A stretch of 64,000 nucleotides of DNA from Theristus sp. LFF4_11 (GCA_030248135.1 JASANC010004335.1:1-64000); one strand, 5' to 3'; numbered from the stretch's first letter, positions 30,176 through 56,171 are shown. The notes: generated from the letters alone by a model not told the origin. Program-made: numbers and translations.

Positions 30176-30463
30176 GATGACATAGCTGAAAAAAAAAGGA
30201 GACAGAAGAATAAGTAACCAAGATTTCAGAATAGGTAATTCGCGTCTAGAACGTACGTAAAGAAGTCTGGCGGAAATTTTTCTTCGGCACAGTTTGCAAC
30301 TTTGGCAGGTCTCTTCGTGTGCACAGTATCAAGTTTGCAGCATGTATGTTCGTTGCTGCAGGACAACGACTAAATTTTGAAAACGCGCGCAGGTCCATAT
30401 TCAGCCATATAATGCGTGATGCGCTGTCCGCTCGCTTCGCTCGCTCGCGCATCCGCATGATAT

Positions 30464-33065
30464 ACCTGTTTCAGGCGGTTGAGTGGTCATTTTGTTTAAA
30501 TGTTGGGTTTGTTTGTGTTGTTTGGTTGTATGGAAAATTTTCCATTTCATACTGCGAAAACATGTGTAGAAAGAAATAAAGGACCTACTATCAGTATTAT
30601 TTTCAATTTTACCGTGTGTCTCTCTAAATCTCTAGCGTAATAGAAAGCGCTAGGATTTTCTGAATGGAAGAAAACGATGGGTTACCAAAATTACTTTACG
30701 AACTTGAAAATATTGAAATCTGAAAGCTATATGAAAGTGCGTGCGGACACTAAACCTTTAAATAAAAACCTGTCTTCATCAACGCTTCACGTTTTAAAAA
30801 GATTTTGCAGGAGCCCGAATGACATCCTGAATAGAAGCAATGATTGAAAGTACTGTAATGCCAAAAAAAATATGAACATATATTTCTCCAAAACAATGCC
30901 AAAATGCCAAAGCTGTCAACACAATTCAGCTATTCATTTGTAAGGATGTCGCGTCTCGAAGATCATAAAATACCGCTGCAACTTTTTTGTGTCCTCAGCT
31001 GTGTCCTTTTCGGGGAAAAAACGCGCGTCATATTATACGCACCGTGTTTTCAGTGACATGAGCAGCAACAAGTGGGGAACTGACAGACACCGAGACTGAA
31101 AATCAATTTTATGCTTCCGTCAGTGGTTTTTTTGTTGGCGTCTGCGTTTTTCCCTATTTGTTTCGCATTAACGCTAAAAACGAGAAAAAAAACAGAGAAA
31201 TGTGGTGCGCAATAAAAATACACTTGTTGATCCACTAAGAGGCACAACGCAACGGACACATTCCGACGAAAAAACCAAGTTCAGAACGTTTTGTGTTGAG
31301 AAGGAGAATTCGATTAAACAAAAAAAGAACGCCGAAAGGTTTCGAAAAGAACAAAATTTTGCTTATGGTTGGAAAAAAGAAAAATACATGTACTGTGAAA
31401 ATACTGTGCTCAAACGCTACATGTGTATGCCGGTTAACTATGAAACTTAAAAAAACATCTGCAGTGCGGCTTGTGACAGGTCTACAGCTGATCAAGCTAA
31501 AAAAGTCAATCAAACAGCCAGCGGCACACAAAAAAATGCCAACGCAGAAGAAAATTCTTCTAATATGTACGAACGAACGTCAGATCTATTATATTTGCTA
31601 CCAGCTTTCATCATGAAATGCACGCCATATGTGTGCATTGCGTGCACAGTATAAACAAATTTGCGAAGAAGTTTTTTGGAACACTGAAACGCCGCAAGTT
31701 AGTGATGATCAGTGAAATTGCGCTGATTGGTTATATTCAACGTTAACGCCAGTCAAGGAACGTGTTACATTTGAACTGTGTTCCTTGTTTTCAGGGACTT
31801 AGCGCATTGCAACAAAACCATATCCGGAATGCCGCAAATAAGAAAAAAGTAAACATGACGTTGAAAAATGAATCGAAAACGAACTTATTTATGCACGCGA
31901 ACGTGCGCACGTCTGTAGACATGCGCACATGCTGCAGGGCCCCAATTTCCAGCCGTGTGCACGTATTTTTTTTGCTTTCTTGAGAAATGAGACGCTTTTA
32001 GGTGGCGGTTGAAAAAAAACGTAAGTGGTGGCACAATCTGCAGGCATCTGTCAGTTTTGTGGAGCTCCGCGTTTCGCAATAAAAAGAAGAAAAAAAGTCA
32101 AACAGGTGTTCACAACGTGAACGATCAAGAATGCTTTTGTGAATGCGGTATCAAAAAAGTACAGCTTTTTGGATTCCTTCTCATTTATTACCGACACGTA
32201 TTTCCAACTTGCAAGGCAAAACTGATGAGCTTCTTCTTGAAAAATTATACACAAGAAAGCGCGAATAAACAAGCAACGAAGAGAGAGCGGCCTTTCAGAA
32301 TCAGATTTGCAGCGCTGAAACACGCTGTTGCTGAGAACTTTCCGGTTTCTCTTCTCATAACACACGAAAGGAAAGTTTGCATAAACGAAAGTGCATCAGC
32401 AAATTGAGGTACTGAGGGTGTAAGAGGGCAACCGCCGAAATTTATTTATTCCCTCACGAAATGTCTTCAGTACAAAAAAGTAAGATATGGAAGTTTTCAT
32501 TGCTAAATGTTTCATTGACGGCTCTTTTCTCAAACGAGCTGTATCCGAAAGTTTAAACCGGAGAAAAAGTTGCCTCACTACCAAAGTCGTTCAATATACT
32601 TTTTCCATGCGACCCGCTACTTTCAGGCGTGTGTGTTGCTTTCAACAAAAGTTACGCACTTGTAAATGTCGTTGTCAGTTTACGCTAGCTGAATAAATGA
32701 AGTGAAGCGCGACCCAGATTTACGTGCGGCTGTGAATTCTCGGTTGCAGCGGATGGCTTACATTTTTAGCTTTTCAGTCATCATAATAGCGCTACTTACA
32801 GCAAAGCAAAAGCACAGTGCAGTGCACCGTGGTCAGCCCGTAATGCGATTCATATGCAATAATGAAAATATATTTTCGAAATCAAACGCGATGAATTTTT
32901 GAAAAGCTCCCTGATTTAGCTGCTTGAAAGGGACTAATTGTTAAACTGTCCATTGGTGTATCAAACAAAACGCAGCTCAAAAAGCGACAAAACATTCGAC
33001 TAGCAAACATTTCGAAAGTGAACTCGTTTCCACGTTTGCGTGTACCTGTCCATGTTATCGTTCTG
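30464..33065. other. Stretch between composite elements, no gene seen
   Basis: AT-rich, with many short frames (for example around 31202-31616 and 32009-32407). None has family similarity or a splice-consistent neighbour. No TIR pair or tandem array was noticed. Confidence 0.35.
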
Positions 33066-33147
33066 CGCTATTCATGAAGCAGTAGTTGGTGAGCGCTTCA
33101 TTGTAGCACAGCTACACGTCACTAAATACTGCTTCATGAATTCCGCT
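33066..33147. repeat. Hairpin MITE family copy, intergenic
   Basis: GCTATTCATGAAGCAGTAG pairs with TACTGCTTCATGAATTCCGC. The centre has AGCACAGCTACACGTCAC. Confidence 0.75.
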
Positions 33148-33803
33148 TTCCGTGAAACATTGTAAATCCACTTCGTAAACATTGCACAAACGTGCACACA
33201 GACGTGAAAACGAGTTCAGCTTGTTCTATGCAGCCACAATCAACATAAAAAGCTACGCGCTTCCTTCGCCAGCTGTCTGTAATGGTTACCTGCCCACCGT
33301 TGCGTATTTCAATGAAACGCCGCCGTGTATAATACCATGAACGAATGCAATTTCAAAGCCATTGAAGCGCGTGTTTTTCGAAACAAGCAGGAACAAAACG
33401 GGAAGAAAGAGCCAAAAGTGTGCGGTCCCTTTTTGAGCAGTGTAGTTGGTTAGTTTTTCTAGGCTAAGAGATACATACACAAGAGACACAAAAAGAAGCG
33501 GCACGTAATTCGCAAAAAAGATGGGAAAACTAAGAAAGTTTTTTTTCTCTCAACAAAATCGGTTTGTTGGAAACGATTTTTGCTGAAGCTTGTCGCGGAA
33601 CAGAAAAGCACAACGAAACCAAATAGTTTGAGCTTTTTACTCAAACCAACTTCCATGTGAGAAACGGTTGTTTTTACAAGAAAAGTCAACACAAAAAGTC
33701 GCCGCTGAAAATGTTTTTCATGAAACACTTTACAGGAAACCAAATGGAACAGGGTAAAAAGCAATGACCGATTGTTGCAGGCATTCGTATCATGCAATAA
33801 GTA
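33148..33803. other. Intergenic stretch, nothing recognised
   Basis: The 112-codon minus-strand frame at 33459-33797 is low-complexity and hydrophobic because of A/T-rich sequence, and was not accepted as a gene. Confidence 0.35.
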
Positions 33804-34065
33804 CCGTAAAGTCTTGCATATAAGGTCTCCTTATATAAATTTGAAAATCAAAAATTTCTGAAAAAAGTGGAATTTCGTGTGACAACCTTATAAGTGGGAG
33901 GGGGTCTTATAAAGAGAGCATCAGGAATTTCGGGCCTTATAAACGGGGTAGGATTTTGACCAAGTCAAAAATTTGAATTTTTTGGTTTCCCGCCGTGTGA
34001 CACTCCGCCCACTTTTGGGTGGGGGTCTTATATGTGGGAGGAACCTTATATGCAAGACTTTACGG
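33804..34065. mobile_element. Tc1/pogo-type MITE, TA target duplication
   Basis: The ends are complementary for over 20 bp: CCGTAAAGTCTTGCATATAA at the left, TTATATGCAAGACTTTACGG at the right. TA lies on both sides (33802-33803, 34066-34067). The 262-bp interior repeats CTTATAA motifs and has no coding capacity. Confidence 0.9.
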
Positions 34066-34067
34066 TA

Positions 34068-34905
34068 CTTTCAGAAAATCACAAAATTTCTTGTTGCAAG
34101 AAACCCTAGCTCTTGGTGAGGTAAGGTAAGGTAAACCAAGAAACCAAAACGTAAGTACCCAAGAAACGTAAGGTAGTGGTTAAAAAAAGAATATGCTCAG
34201 TCAGTGGGTCTTATAAATATTATGATAAATGACAAGTTTTTGCTGCACAATACCGCAATGACAACGGTAATTTTTTTCGAAAGGTACATGAATGTAATCA
34301 CAAATTTGATGGCAGATCGACAGCTAAAACGGTATTGTTGATGAAGCTCAGAGTTTGGGGGGCAGTTGAAACTTTGATGGTCGATTGACCGACCCCGTTT
34401 CCATTCCCAAAATCTGTTCCTGGCCTTCTTTCTAATAAGACTCCCTTCTTTTTAAACGTTTCGCGGAAATTTCAATTATTTTCGAACTTTTTTGGCTTTT
34501 CCGATTTATAATAAAACCGCCACCTTAAATACAGGATTTTCTGGTCGGCACTACAGAAATGCGAACACATTGAAAGTTTTTCTTGTACAAATTGGGTTGC
34601 ATTATTGCACAGTAAAGCGAGTAGAACACATGTACACTACAAGCAGATTCACAAGCAATCAAAAGCGCAATGTTCGCTCGACAGAACAGGCATAATCGGG
34701 CGCTGATTACTTTATTTTCATGAAAATTTGAATATGATAAAAAAGATGAAGCATTTATAGTTGTGGGCAGTCGATAAAAACTGGCAAGTGTATAAAAACG
34801 AGATTCAGTTTAGCAAAACAGAAACATATGGTCAGAAAACGCACAAAAGAACCACGTCATCTTTTTCAGTTTCCAGTTCCACAGAGTTATTACCTGCTCT
34901 TTTGT
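34068..34905. other. Intergenic stretch, nothing recognised
   Basis: AT-rich DNA with a short GGTAAGGTAAGG run near 34118. No gene or mobile element identified. Confidence 0.35.
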
Positions 34906-35234
34906 ATATTATCTAAAAATGCGGAGGACGCATATAAAAGGAGGAATATGGCTTTGTGTAAGCAGTGAGAAACTTTTGCTTCACAACTATTTTCAAGTTT
35001 CTGATGTGGCACACGTATACAAGTACATAAGAGTTATATTTTTGCGCCGCGTTTGTTTTAATGAAAAACCTAAAAACCTTCAAAGCGTTTTTCACTTGTC
35101 CTCTTCAGCTTAGTGTGAAATCACAGCATGTGCGAAATTCTGCAAACCTGTGCAGAAACAAAAAATTAAAGACTTCAAAGCGTTGCTGCAGATAAGCTTT
35201 ATTGTTGATGACGTACGCACAGCTATGTAGGTAC

Positions 35235-35465
35235 TGTGGATTTATTCAAACGTGTCCGGACTAAAATGACGTCATTTGGTTTAAAAACGCCCGTTTGTCA
35301 AAGTACAGGCACTAAAATTCCAGTTTGGTGTGACCGATTCGACATTCACCATTTGTTTACGGAAAGAAATCTGCTAAACGGAAAGTCTGGTTTGCAGTGA
35401 ACGGGAAGCGCATGTTTGGCGGCACACGACGTCATTTCAGTGGGACACGTTTAAAAAATAGGTCA
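35235..35465. mobile_element. CRE-type MITE inserted in copy B
   Basis: Inverted ends TGTGGATTTATTCAAACGTG and ACACGTTTAAAAAATAGGTC, each followed inward by a GACGTCATTT block. It is flanked by TAC on both sides (35232-35234, 35466-35468). Copy A has the uninterrupted site GGTACATACC at 26702-26711, so the boundaries and the 3-bp duplication are read directly from an empty site. A 3-bp duplication fits the PIF/Harbinger group. Confidence 0.85.
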
Positions 35466-35564
35466 TACATACCCGTGACAAAAAGGTGTTGTCTTCCGTT
35501 AATTTTCACTTTCCTCCCCAATTCCAAAAAACCCGAAGGTACCAAAGTCCTGTGGATTGTTGTA

Positions 35565-35835
35565 CAGTATGGCCGAATAAATGAGGCAGTCCATCAAGGC
35601 GGGATCAGTCGCAGACTAGGAGTTGCCTTTTTCAAAAATGCCAACATAATTCCCAATCATGTGTGCAAGAGAGAAAGAATGAACAGAATAGCGCGGATAA
35701 GCCATTAGTTAAAAAAACGCATCAAAATTGGCACAAAATTTGGTTTCTGAACGTCTTTTTCTTTCATTCAAAATTCGCGCGCTCCTTGCACCCTGAAAAA
35801 AGCTGCCATGTTTAGTCGGCCATACCGTATGTACA
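35565..35835. mobile_element. Short TIR MITE inserted in copy B
   Basis: Sub-ends TATGGCCGA and TCGGCCATA are inverted. The element is absent from the corresponding site in copy A (TTGTAGGAGG at 26798-26807), which places TA at each end. An inverted, older copy lies upstream of eIF4A3 at 9879-10138. The right end carries about 8 extra bases, so that boundary is approximate. Confidence 0.75.
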
Positions 35836-36725
35836 TAGGAAAAGTGTGGATATTGGCTGAACCGTCCGTTCCGTGAGCCATTGCGTTCGCCACAAGAAGG
35901 GGACATTGCCTTCGCCACAAGAAGGGGACAGTGTCTTCGCCAATGCCTCTGCGCAACGCTTTGTCCTTGGCAAAGCAGTGTCAGTGATCGAAGATGTTGT
36001 CTTTAATTTGGCAGCTTTATGTTACTATTTGCTCGAAATTCATCGAATGTAAAAATTTCGTTTGTCGAAAAAGTAAGAGGGCTACCATGTGCAACCGAAA
36101 TAATGAATAAACGGCGCAAAAATATGGCTCTTATGTACTTGTATCCGTGTGCCACATCAGAAACTTGAAAATAGTTGTGAAGCAAAAAAGTTTCTCACTG
36201 CTTACACAAAGCCATATTCCTCCTTTTATATGCGTCCTCCGCATTTTTAGATAATATTCTGACTTTTACATAAGTCCCAAAATCGGACAAAATTCAGAAT
36301 GCGTTGGGCATCCATTCTTCCGAACTTCCCATTCGGCTTACAGCGATTACACTGATTTCATTTTTCGTTTTGGAGAGATGTCGCCCGTCAGGTTCCACAG
36401 CTGATTTACCCGAAATTGTCACGATTCAGTATCTAAAACTGTGCTTCCTTAAGAAATGTAACCCAAAAATCCCTGATCAGCGCATTGAATTACCCTGGAC
36501 TCCACAGATCTCCTGTTTTTTTTTGTTTTTGGACCGATCTCGCCAAGTTTCCACGGCTGATTCGCCCGAATCGTCACGACTTTGGTCATTTGGTTGCCGT
36601 TTTTCTAATTTTGTTTGTTTCAACTAATTATGTGCTTGAATTTGAGGGTTGCTACGCATTGTATTCGTCCTGTTGGTGTAGGCCAGGGGTTTTAACCCAC
36701 TGTGTCTGAAAGGGTCGGGGTAAAA

Positions 36726-39525
36726 ATGTAACTAAATTTTTAAAATCTACGGATGAAATCTTTCCGGGAAACATTTTTGTTTGACTGCGAAAGTGACGAA
36801 GGTGAAATTTGAAAAGGCGAACACTTGAAACCATGTCAAAGTCTATGAACTTTTAAAAATGCCCAATTTTTGACCCAAAAGAGGGCGGGGGTAAAAAAGT
36901 AACCGGTTTTTCAAAATCTACAGCTGTAATTACCCCAGGAAACTTTTTTGTTCGGTTATGATACAACTTTAGACAAAAAATGCCCAATTTTTTACCCAAA
37001 AAGGGCCGGGGCAAAAAAGTAATCAGATTTTTAAAATCTATAGCTGCACTTACCCCAGGAAACTTTTTTGTTCGGTTATGAAACAACTTTAGACAAAAAA
37101 TGCCCAATTTTTAACCCAAAAAGGGCCGGGGCAAGAAAGTAACCAGATTTTTAAAATCTACAGCTGCACTTACCCCAGGAAACTTTTTTGTTCGGTTATG
37201 AAACAATTTCAGACAAAAATTGACAGGGCGACACTTGAAATCAGGTCAGAACCTCCAAAATTTTGAAAATGCCCAATTTTTTGCCCAAAAAATGGTCGGG
37301 GCAAAAAAGAAATTGGATTTTCGAAATCTACGAATGAAATTACCCCAGGAAACTTTTCGTTCAAGTATAAAACAACTTTAGACAAAATTTGCCCAATTTT
37401 TAACTCAAAAAAGGTTGGGTCAAAAAAGTAACCGGATTTTCAAAATCTACGGCTGAAATTACCCCAGGAAACTTTTTTTGTTCGGTTATGAAACAATTTC
37501 AGACAAAAATTGAAAGGGCGACATTTTAAACCAGGTTAAAACCTCCAAACTTGCCCAATTTTTGCCCAAAAATGGTCGGGGCAAAAAAGTAATTGGATTT
37601 TTAAAATCTACGGATGAAATTATCCCAGGAAACTATTTTGTTCGGTTATAAAACAACTTTAGACAAAAATTGCCCAATTTTTGACCCAAAAACGGCCTGG
37701 GCAAAAAGTAACCATTTTTTTCAAAATCTACAGCTGCAATTACCCCAGGAAACTATTTTGTTCCGTTATGAAACAACTTTAGACAAAAAATGCCCAGTTT
37801 TTAACCCAAAAAGGGCCGCGGCAAAAAAGTAACCAGATTTTCAAAATCTACAGCTGCACTTACCCCAGGAAACTTTTTTGTTCGGTTATGAAACAATTTC
37901 AGACAAAAATTGAAAGGGCGACATTTGAAACCAGGTCAAAACCTCAGAACTTTTGAAAATGCCCAATTTTTGCCCAAAAAATGGTCGGGGCAAAAAAGTA
38001 ATTGGATTTTTAAAATCTACGGATGAAATTACCCCAGGAAACTATTTTGTTCGGTTATGAAACAACTTTAAACAAAAATTGCCCAATTTTTGACCCAAAA
38101 AAGGCCGGAGCAAAAAAGTAACCAGATTTTCAAAAGCTACAGCTGCAATTACCCCAGGAAACTTTTTTGTTCGGTTATGAAACAATTTCAGACAAAAATT
38201 GAAAGGGCGACATTTGAAACCAGGTCAAAATCTCCGAACTTTTGAAAACTCCAATTTTTTGCCCAAAAAATGGTCGGGGCAAAAAAGTAATTGGATTTTT
38301 TAAATCTACGGATAAAATTACCCCAGGAAACTATTTTGTTCGGTTATGAAACAACTTTAGACAAAAATTGCCTAATTTTTGACCCAAAAAAGGCAGGGGC
38401 AAAAAGTAACCAATTTTTCAAAATCTACAGCTGCAATTACCCCAGGAAACTATTTTGTTCTGTTATGAAACAACTTTAAACAAAAAATGCCCAATTTTTA
38501 ACCCAAAAAGGGCCGGGGCAAAAAAGTAACAAGATTTTTAAAATCTACAGCTGCACTTACCTCAGGAAACTTTTTTGTTCGGTTATAAAACAATTTCAGA
38601 CAAAAATTGAAAGGGCGACATTTGAAACCAGGTCAAAACCTCAGAACTTTTGAAAATGCCCAATTTTTGCCCAAAAATAGTCGGGGCAAAAAAGTAATTG
38701 GATTTTTAAAATCTACGGATGAAATTACCCCTGGAAACTATTTTGTTCGGTTATGAAACAACTTTAAACAAAAATTGCCCAATTTTTGACCCAAAAAGGG
38801 CCGGGGCAAAAAAGTAACCAGATTTTCAAAATCTACAACTGCAATTACCCCAGGAAACTTTTTTGTTCGGTTATGAAACAATTTCAGACAAAAATTGACA
38901 GGGCGACATTTGAAACCAGGTCAAAACCTCCGAACTTTTGAAAACTTCAATTTTTTGCCCAAAAAATGGTCGGGGCAAAAAAGTAATTGGATTTTTTAAA
39001 TCTACGGATGAAATTACCCCAGGAAACTATTTTGTTCGGTTATAAAACAACTTTAGACAAAAATTGCCCAATTTTTTGACCCAAAAAGGGGCCGGGGCAA
39101 AAAAGGCACCAGATTTTCAAAATCTACAGCTGCAATTACCCCAGGAAACGTTTTTGTTTGGTTATGAAACAATTTCAGACAAAAATTGAAAGGGCGACAT
39201 TTGAAACCAGGTCAAAACCTCCGAACTTTTGAAAGTGCCCAATTTTTTGCCCAAAAAATAGTCGGAGCAAAAAAGTAATTAGATTTTCAAAATCTACGGA
39301 TGAAATTACCCTAGAAAACTATTTTGTTCGGTTATGAAACAATTTTAGACAAAAATTGAAAGGGCGAACACTTAAAACCAGGTGAAAACCCTGCGAACTT
39401 TTAAAAATACCCAATTTTTTACCCAAAAACAGGGTCTGGGTAAAAAATTAACCCAATTTGCAAAATCTCCGGATGGAATTACCTGCAGGTAAAAATTGAA
39501 AGGGCGAACACATATTGATTACATA
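36726..39525. repeat. Higher-order satellite array (copy B)
   Basis: Same family as 27676-30175, with TTACCCCAGGAAAC in every half-unit and TTGAAAGGGCGA or TTGACAGGGCGA marking each full unit of about 288 bp. Some units carry an additional half-unit. Confidence 0.85.
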
Positions 39526-39939
39526 GCTGAAAAAAAAGGAGACAGAATAATAAGTAACCAACTTTTCAGAATAGGTAATTCGCGTCTAGAACGTACGTAA
39601 AGAAGTCTGGCGAAAATTTTTCTTCGGCACAGTTTGCAACTTTGGCAGGTCTCTACGTGTGCACAGTATCAAGTTTGCAGCACGTATATTAGTTGCTGCA
39701 GGACAGCGACTAAATTTTGAAAAGCGCGCAGGTCCATATTCAGCCATATAATGCGTGATGCGCTGTCCGCTCGCTTCGCTCGCTCGCGCATCCGCATGAT
39801 ATGAAATTTCACTTTGACGCTAAAAATGTTCAAGATCTGATGAAATACTGGAAAATAAGCACGTTTTAAAAATTGTTTTTCATTTAAAAATCATCGGTAA
39901 ATGCCTTACACACAGTTTGTTATGGTACAAAACATTTTT

Positions 39940-40265
39940 AAACCGCCTGCCTACCGGAAGCCCACTCGCACCTTACACCAGCTCCCGCTCCCCCACGCGA
40001 CCGGGGGCAGTGCCGAAAACACGGTGGAGGGGGTGTTTGCCAAATTTTAGGTCAGTTACCTTTGCAGTGAGAAGGGGGAGTGTAAGGGCAGACATTTTTA
40101 TGGAAGGGGAGACGCACGGGCAAAGATCGCGACCGAAAGATGTCGAAATCAAGCAAGAGCTCGGGTCACTCAGGTGCGTCCGAGATTAGGCAAGCCTTAG
40201 AGGCAGTCCCGCCTCTCGTGGCAAGAGGACGTAGGTCGGCGGGACCATCACGGCTTGTTCACCCC
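39940..40265. other. GC-rich island with predicted RNA-like hairpin
   Basis: An abrupt GC-rich block in AT-rich DNA. At about 40207-40246 GTCCCGCC pairs with GGCGGGAC, with a nested CCTCT/AGAGG stem. It contains an ATG-initiated frame at 40140 that reads MSKSSKSSGHSG. It could be a 5' UTR/first exon, a non-coding RNA or a repeat fragment; nothing decides between these. Confidence 0.3.
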
Positions 40266-41855
40266 ACCCCCCACACACAGCAAATCACCGAAGTTTCAAT
40301 TCGTACAGTTTGTACCTTAGTTCTCGTGGCGATTTTTGAATTTTCGATTTTGGCCTGGTGATTGGCTGCATCGAACTGAGCAAAACAAAATTAGTGAATC
40401 TAATTTATAGACAGCTGATTATCGGTGAATCGCAGTCCGCAACTGTGGAGAACCAAAACTGAAAAAAAAATTGAGATCGGCATGTTGGAAATGCCACTCT
40501 CTTCTGTCCCGCCAGTCGCCCCGCACCAGAATTCAAAGTTGTTCGCCATTGGCGTAAATCAAATCAAACGTCGATCGAACTGACTAAATTGCGCTAAACA
40601 CGAAAAGAACATTTATTTTTTACATGTCAAAGTGCTTCAACTTGAACATCTCTTTTAATCCCACCATCAGAAAATTTCAACATCAATGAAGCAATCGCCT
40701 TCACCGGCCACGCAACGCTCTTTATTTTGTTATTTTTTGGGGTGTTTAGAGAGGTTTTATTTGGTTTTTTGTTACTGCTTGATATTGTTGCCATCCCATC
40801 CGATCCCATTCACCCTTTGCACAGCATCCAAAGTTTCTTAAATCAATTAAATCGGTCGGCTTTTCGACAAGCTGATTTTGAAAATCCACTTTTTTATAAC
40901 AAAATTAATGCGAGTGTCTACGGGAATCCACGAGATGAAAGAACTGAAACTGTAAAAGATGAAGAGGAAAAATATAAAAGCAGTGAGTCATTATTTTGCC
41001 CGAACTTCCATTCATGCAGCCAACTTCATTTGTTAAACTTTGCCCGATTGCTGATTGGTTGGTGACTAGTTTCTCCTCTCCGTCGATCCATCCAATGAAC
41101 GAAAACAAGAAAAAAGCCATGAAACGGTGGTCATCGACTACAGAAAGATGAGAACAACCACAGTGACAGTGATAGAACCAAAGGAGAGAGAGTATTATTT
41201 GCGAAGAGGCAGCTTGATTTCCCGAGGGTATTTAGGGGCGCAATGCAAGTGTGCTGTGTGGTTTTAGCTTCACACATACACTGTAACGGATATGTGTGTT
41301 TCCAACTGGATGTGGTAGCATTTTGTTGAACAGCAAAATTTTTAACAAAAAAAACTTGCAAACTTGGGAAACTTCGATAAGTTTCCACAGCAGCGATGCT
41401 TGAATTCCGATTAAAAACGATGATTGATTGAAAAAATGGATGATTTGAGATTTTATTTTTGAAATGCTCAATAACACATTGTGCAGGTTACTTTGTGACC
41501 AGTTTGATTGTTTATGTGTGTGATTTGAGAGCCTAATTTCAGCGGTTTCAATGGAATGCCTGTTGAGTTGACCAAACACTTTTGTCATCCGCGACTCCGC
41601 GGCTGGACAACTTCAACCAAACACCGGAGGTTCATCCGAGCATCTTGTAGCTTGACCCGTAAAACCATGTCTTCTCTACATTTTACGTGTTTGGTTTTCT
41701 GGCGCAAATTCGCCCCGATGACCCGCTTCCGTCGTGTCCAAACCGTGGCGTTTTTCGCCAACCACACCGCAACCCTTTCGATTTGTGCCAGTCTCTTCCA
41801 GCACAACCGGAGATATGGCAGATATTTACTGGGTATATGCGTTGTTGTTGTATAA
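40140..41855 (+). CDS. Possible unidentified gene (weak, hypothetical)
   Basis: I do not recognise this product. A phase-consistent chain can be read: 40140-40173, 40671-40982, 41110-41227 and 41543-41855. The second segment is hydrophobic near its start (FILLFFGVFREVLFGFLLLL), followed by a charged region; the third contains SHETVVIDYRKMRTTT. Acceptors before 40671 and 41543 look good (CATCAG, TTTCAG), but the one before 41110 (AACAAG) has no pyrimidine tract. Base composition is AT-rich, unlike the other genes here, and T-rich DNA readily imitates membrane segments. The last segment is open in other frames and on the minus strand too. It may be a real lineage-specific gene or an accident. 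Confidence 0.22.
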
Positions 41856-42659
41856 TGAAGTTGCGCCGTGGTTGGATCCCGGAGGGAATTTCCGCTGTGA
41901 ATACACGCCAAAACAACACAACGAGAACACGGCACATGGTACGTCTTCCATTCTCCTTCACTCGGCTACGGTGCGTCGAACGAAGCAACGCAAAAACTTT
42001 GTTCAGTCACGGCGCTACCACACCACGAAATAACAGCCAAAGTGCATCACGTGGCGTGCGCACCAATCGGACTGTGACGCCCGAATGGATTTAGTGCTTT
42101 GTCATTTCACCATCCGATGCATAATAATAACAGTGCTAAAGTCGGTTGTTGTCGCTCGCTGTGTGTGTGCCGTTGTTGCTACCATGACGGCGCCGACCAA
42201 CGCGACACGCCGATTGGCTGCCGGTGGCGCCGCGCGACTCCGCCCACTAAACCGTGTTGCATGCGAGCACGCGAGCGCATTTAATCGTATATGTGCATGT
42301 GTTTGTATATGTGTGGGGTGTCTTCACATAGTCGTCCCCCAAGAGAGCTTCGCACAGCACACACACACACACACACACAAAACAGTGGCACCCTGTGAGC
42401 ATCGTCTTGGGTGTCTTCTGTGGTCGGCGCGCAAATCGTGAAACGAAACGAACTCGTGGAATTGTGGAATATTCCGGGTGCACTGTATTTCAATACATAT
42501 AATACTGCGTATAATATATCGAAGAAGAGTTGTGAAGGTCGCGTGTCGAGGGACAGTTTTGCGCGAGACACAACGGCGGAGAACGGAAAAACTGTACTGT
42601 GCATTGGGAGTACATTCGGCGCGGAATCTATAACATAGAACACCAGAGCGCCACTTGGT
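41856..42659 (+). promoter_or_regulatory. EBF upstream region / 5' UTR with CA microsatellite
   Basis: A (CA)n run of about 12 repeats lies at 42354-42379, some 280 bp before the start codon. A GC-richer stretch at 42180-42250 precedes it. No TATA box placement is convincing. Long open minus-strand frames through here arise from low stop density and have no family similarity. Confidence 0.4.

Positions 42660-56171
<13,512 letters not shown>

Larger units (their letters stand above)
25970..30463. mobile_element. Composite satellite-bearing mobile element, copy A
   Basis: This unit is repeated in the same order and orientation at 34906-39802. Order: a TIR element (25970-27227), a unique left segment (27228-27675), a higher-order satellite array (27676-30175) and a unique tail ending in an imperfect GC-rich palindrome (30176-30463). 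Flanks outside the unit differ between copies while internal junctions are identical, so the whole 4.5 kb behaves as one mobile or duplicated unit. No transposase, helicase or polymerase frame was seen. The hairpin terminus plus internal tandem repeats recall non-autonomous Helitrons, but no CTRR end is visible. Confidence 0.75.
34906..39802. mobile_element. Composite satellite-bearing mobile element, copy B
   Basis: Same order as copy A: TIR element (34906-36257), unique left segment (36258-36725), satellite array (36726-39525) and palindromic tail (39526-39802). It is longer than copy A because of extra MITEs in the TIR part and a different satellite copy number. The satellite here uses AGCTGCAATTACCCC variants in one half-unit, so the arrays have diverged separately. 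Confidence 0.75.

Noticed and set aside
33459..33797. 112-codon hydrophobic minus frame
   Set aside because: Hydrophobicity follows from A-rich plus-strand sequence; no family or splice support.
27676..39525. Regular repeats considered as a CRISPR array
   Set aside because: Eukaryotic context, a period of about 287 bp, and related rather than unique spacers; this is a satellite.
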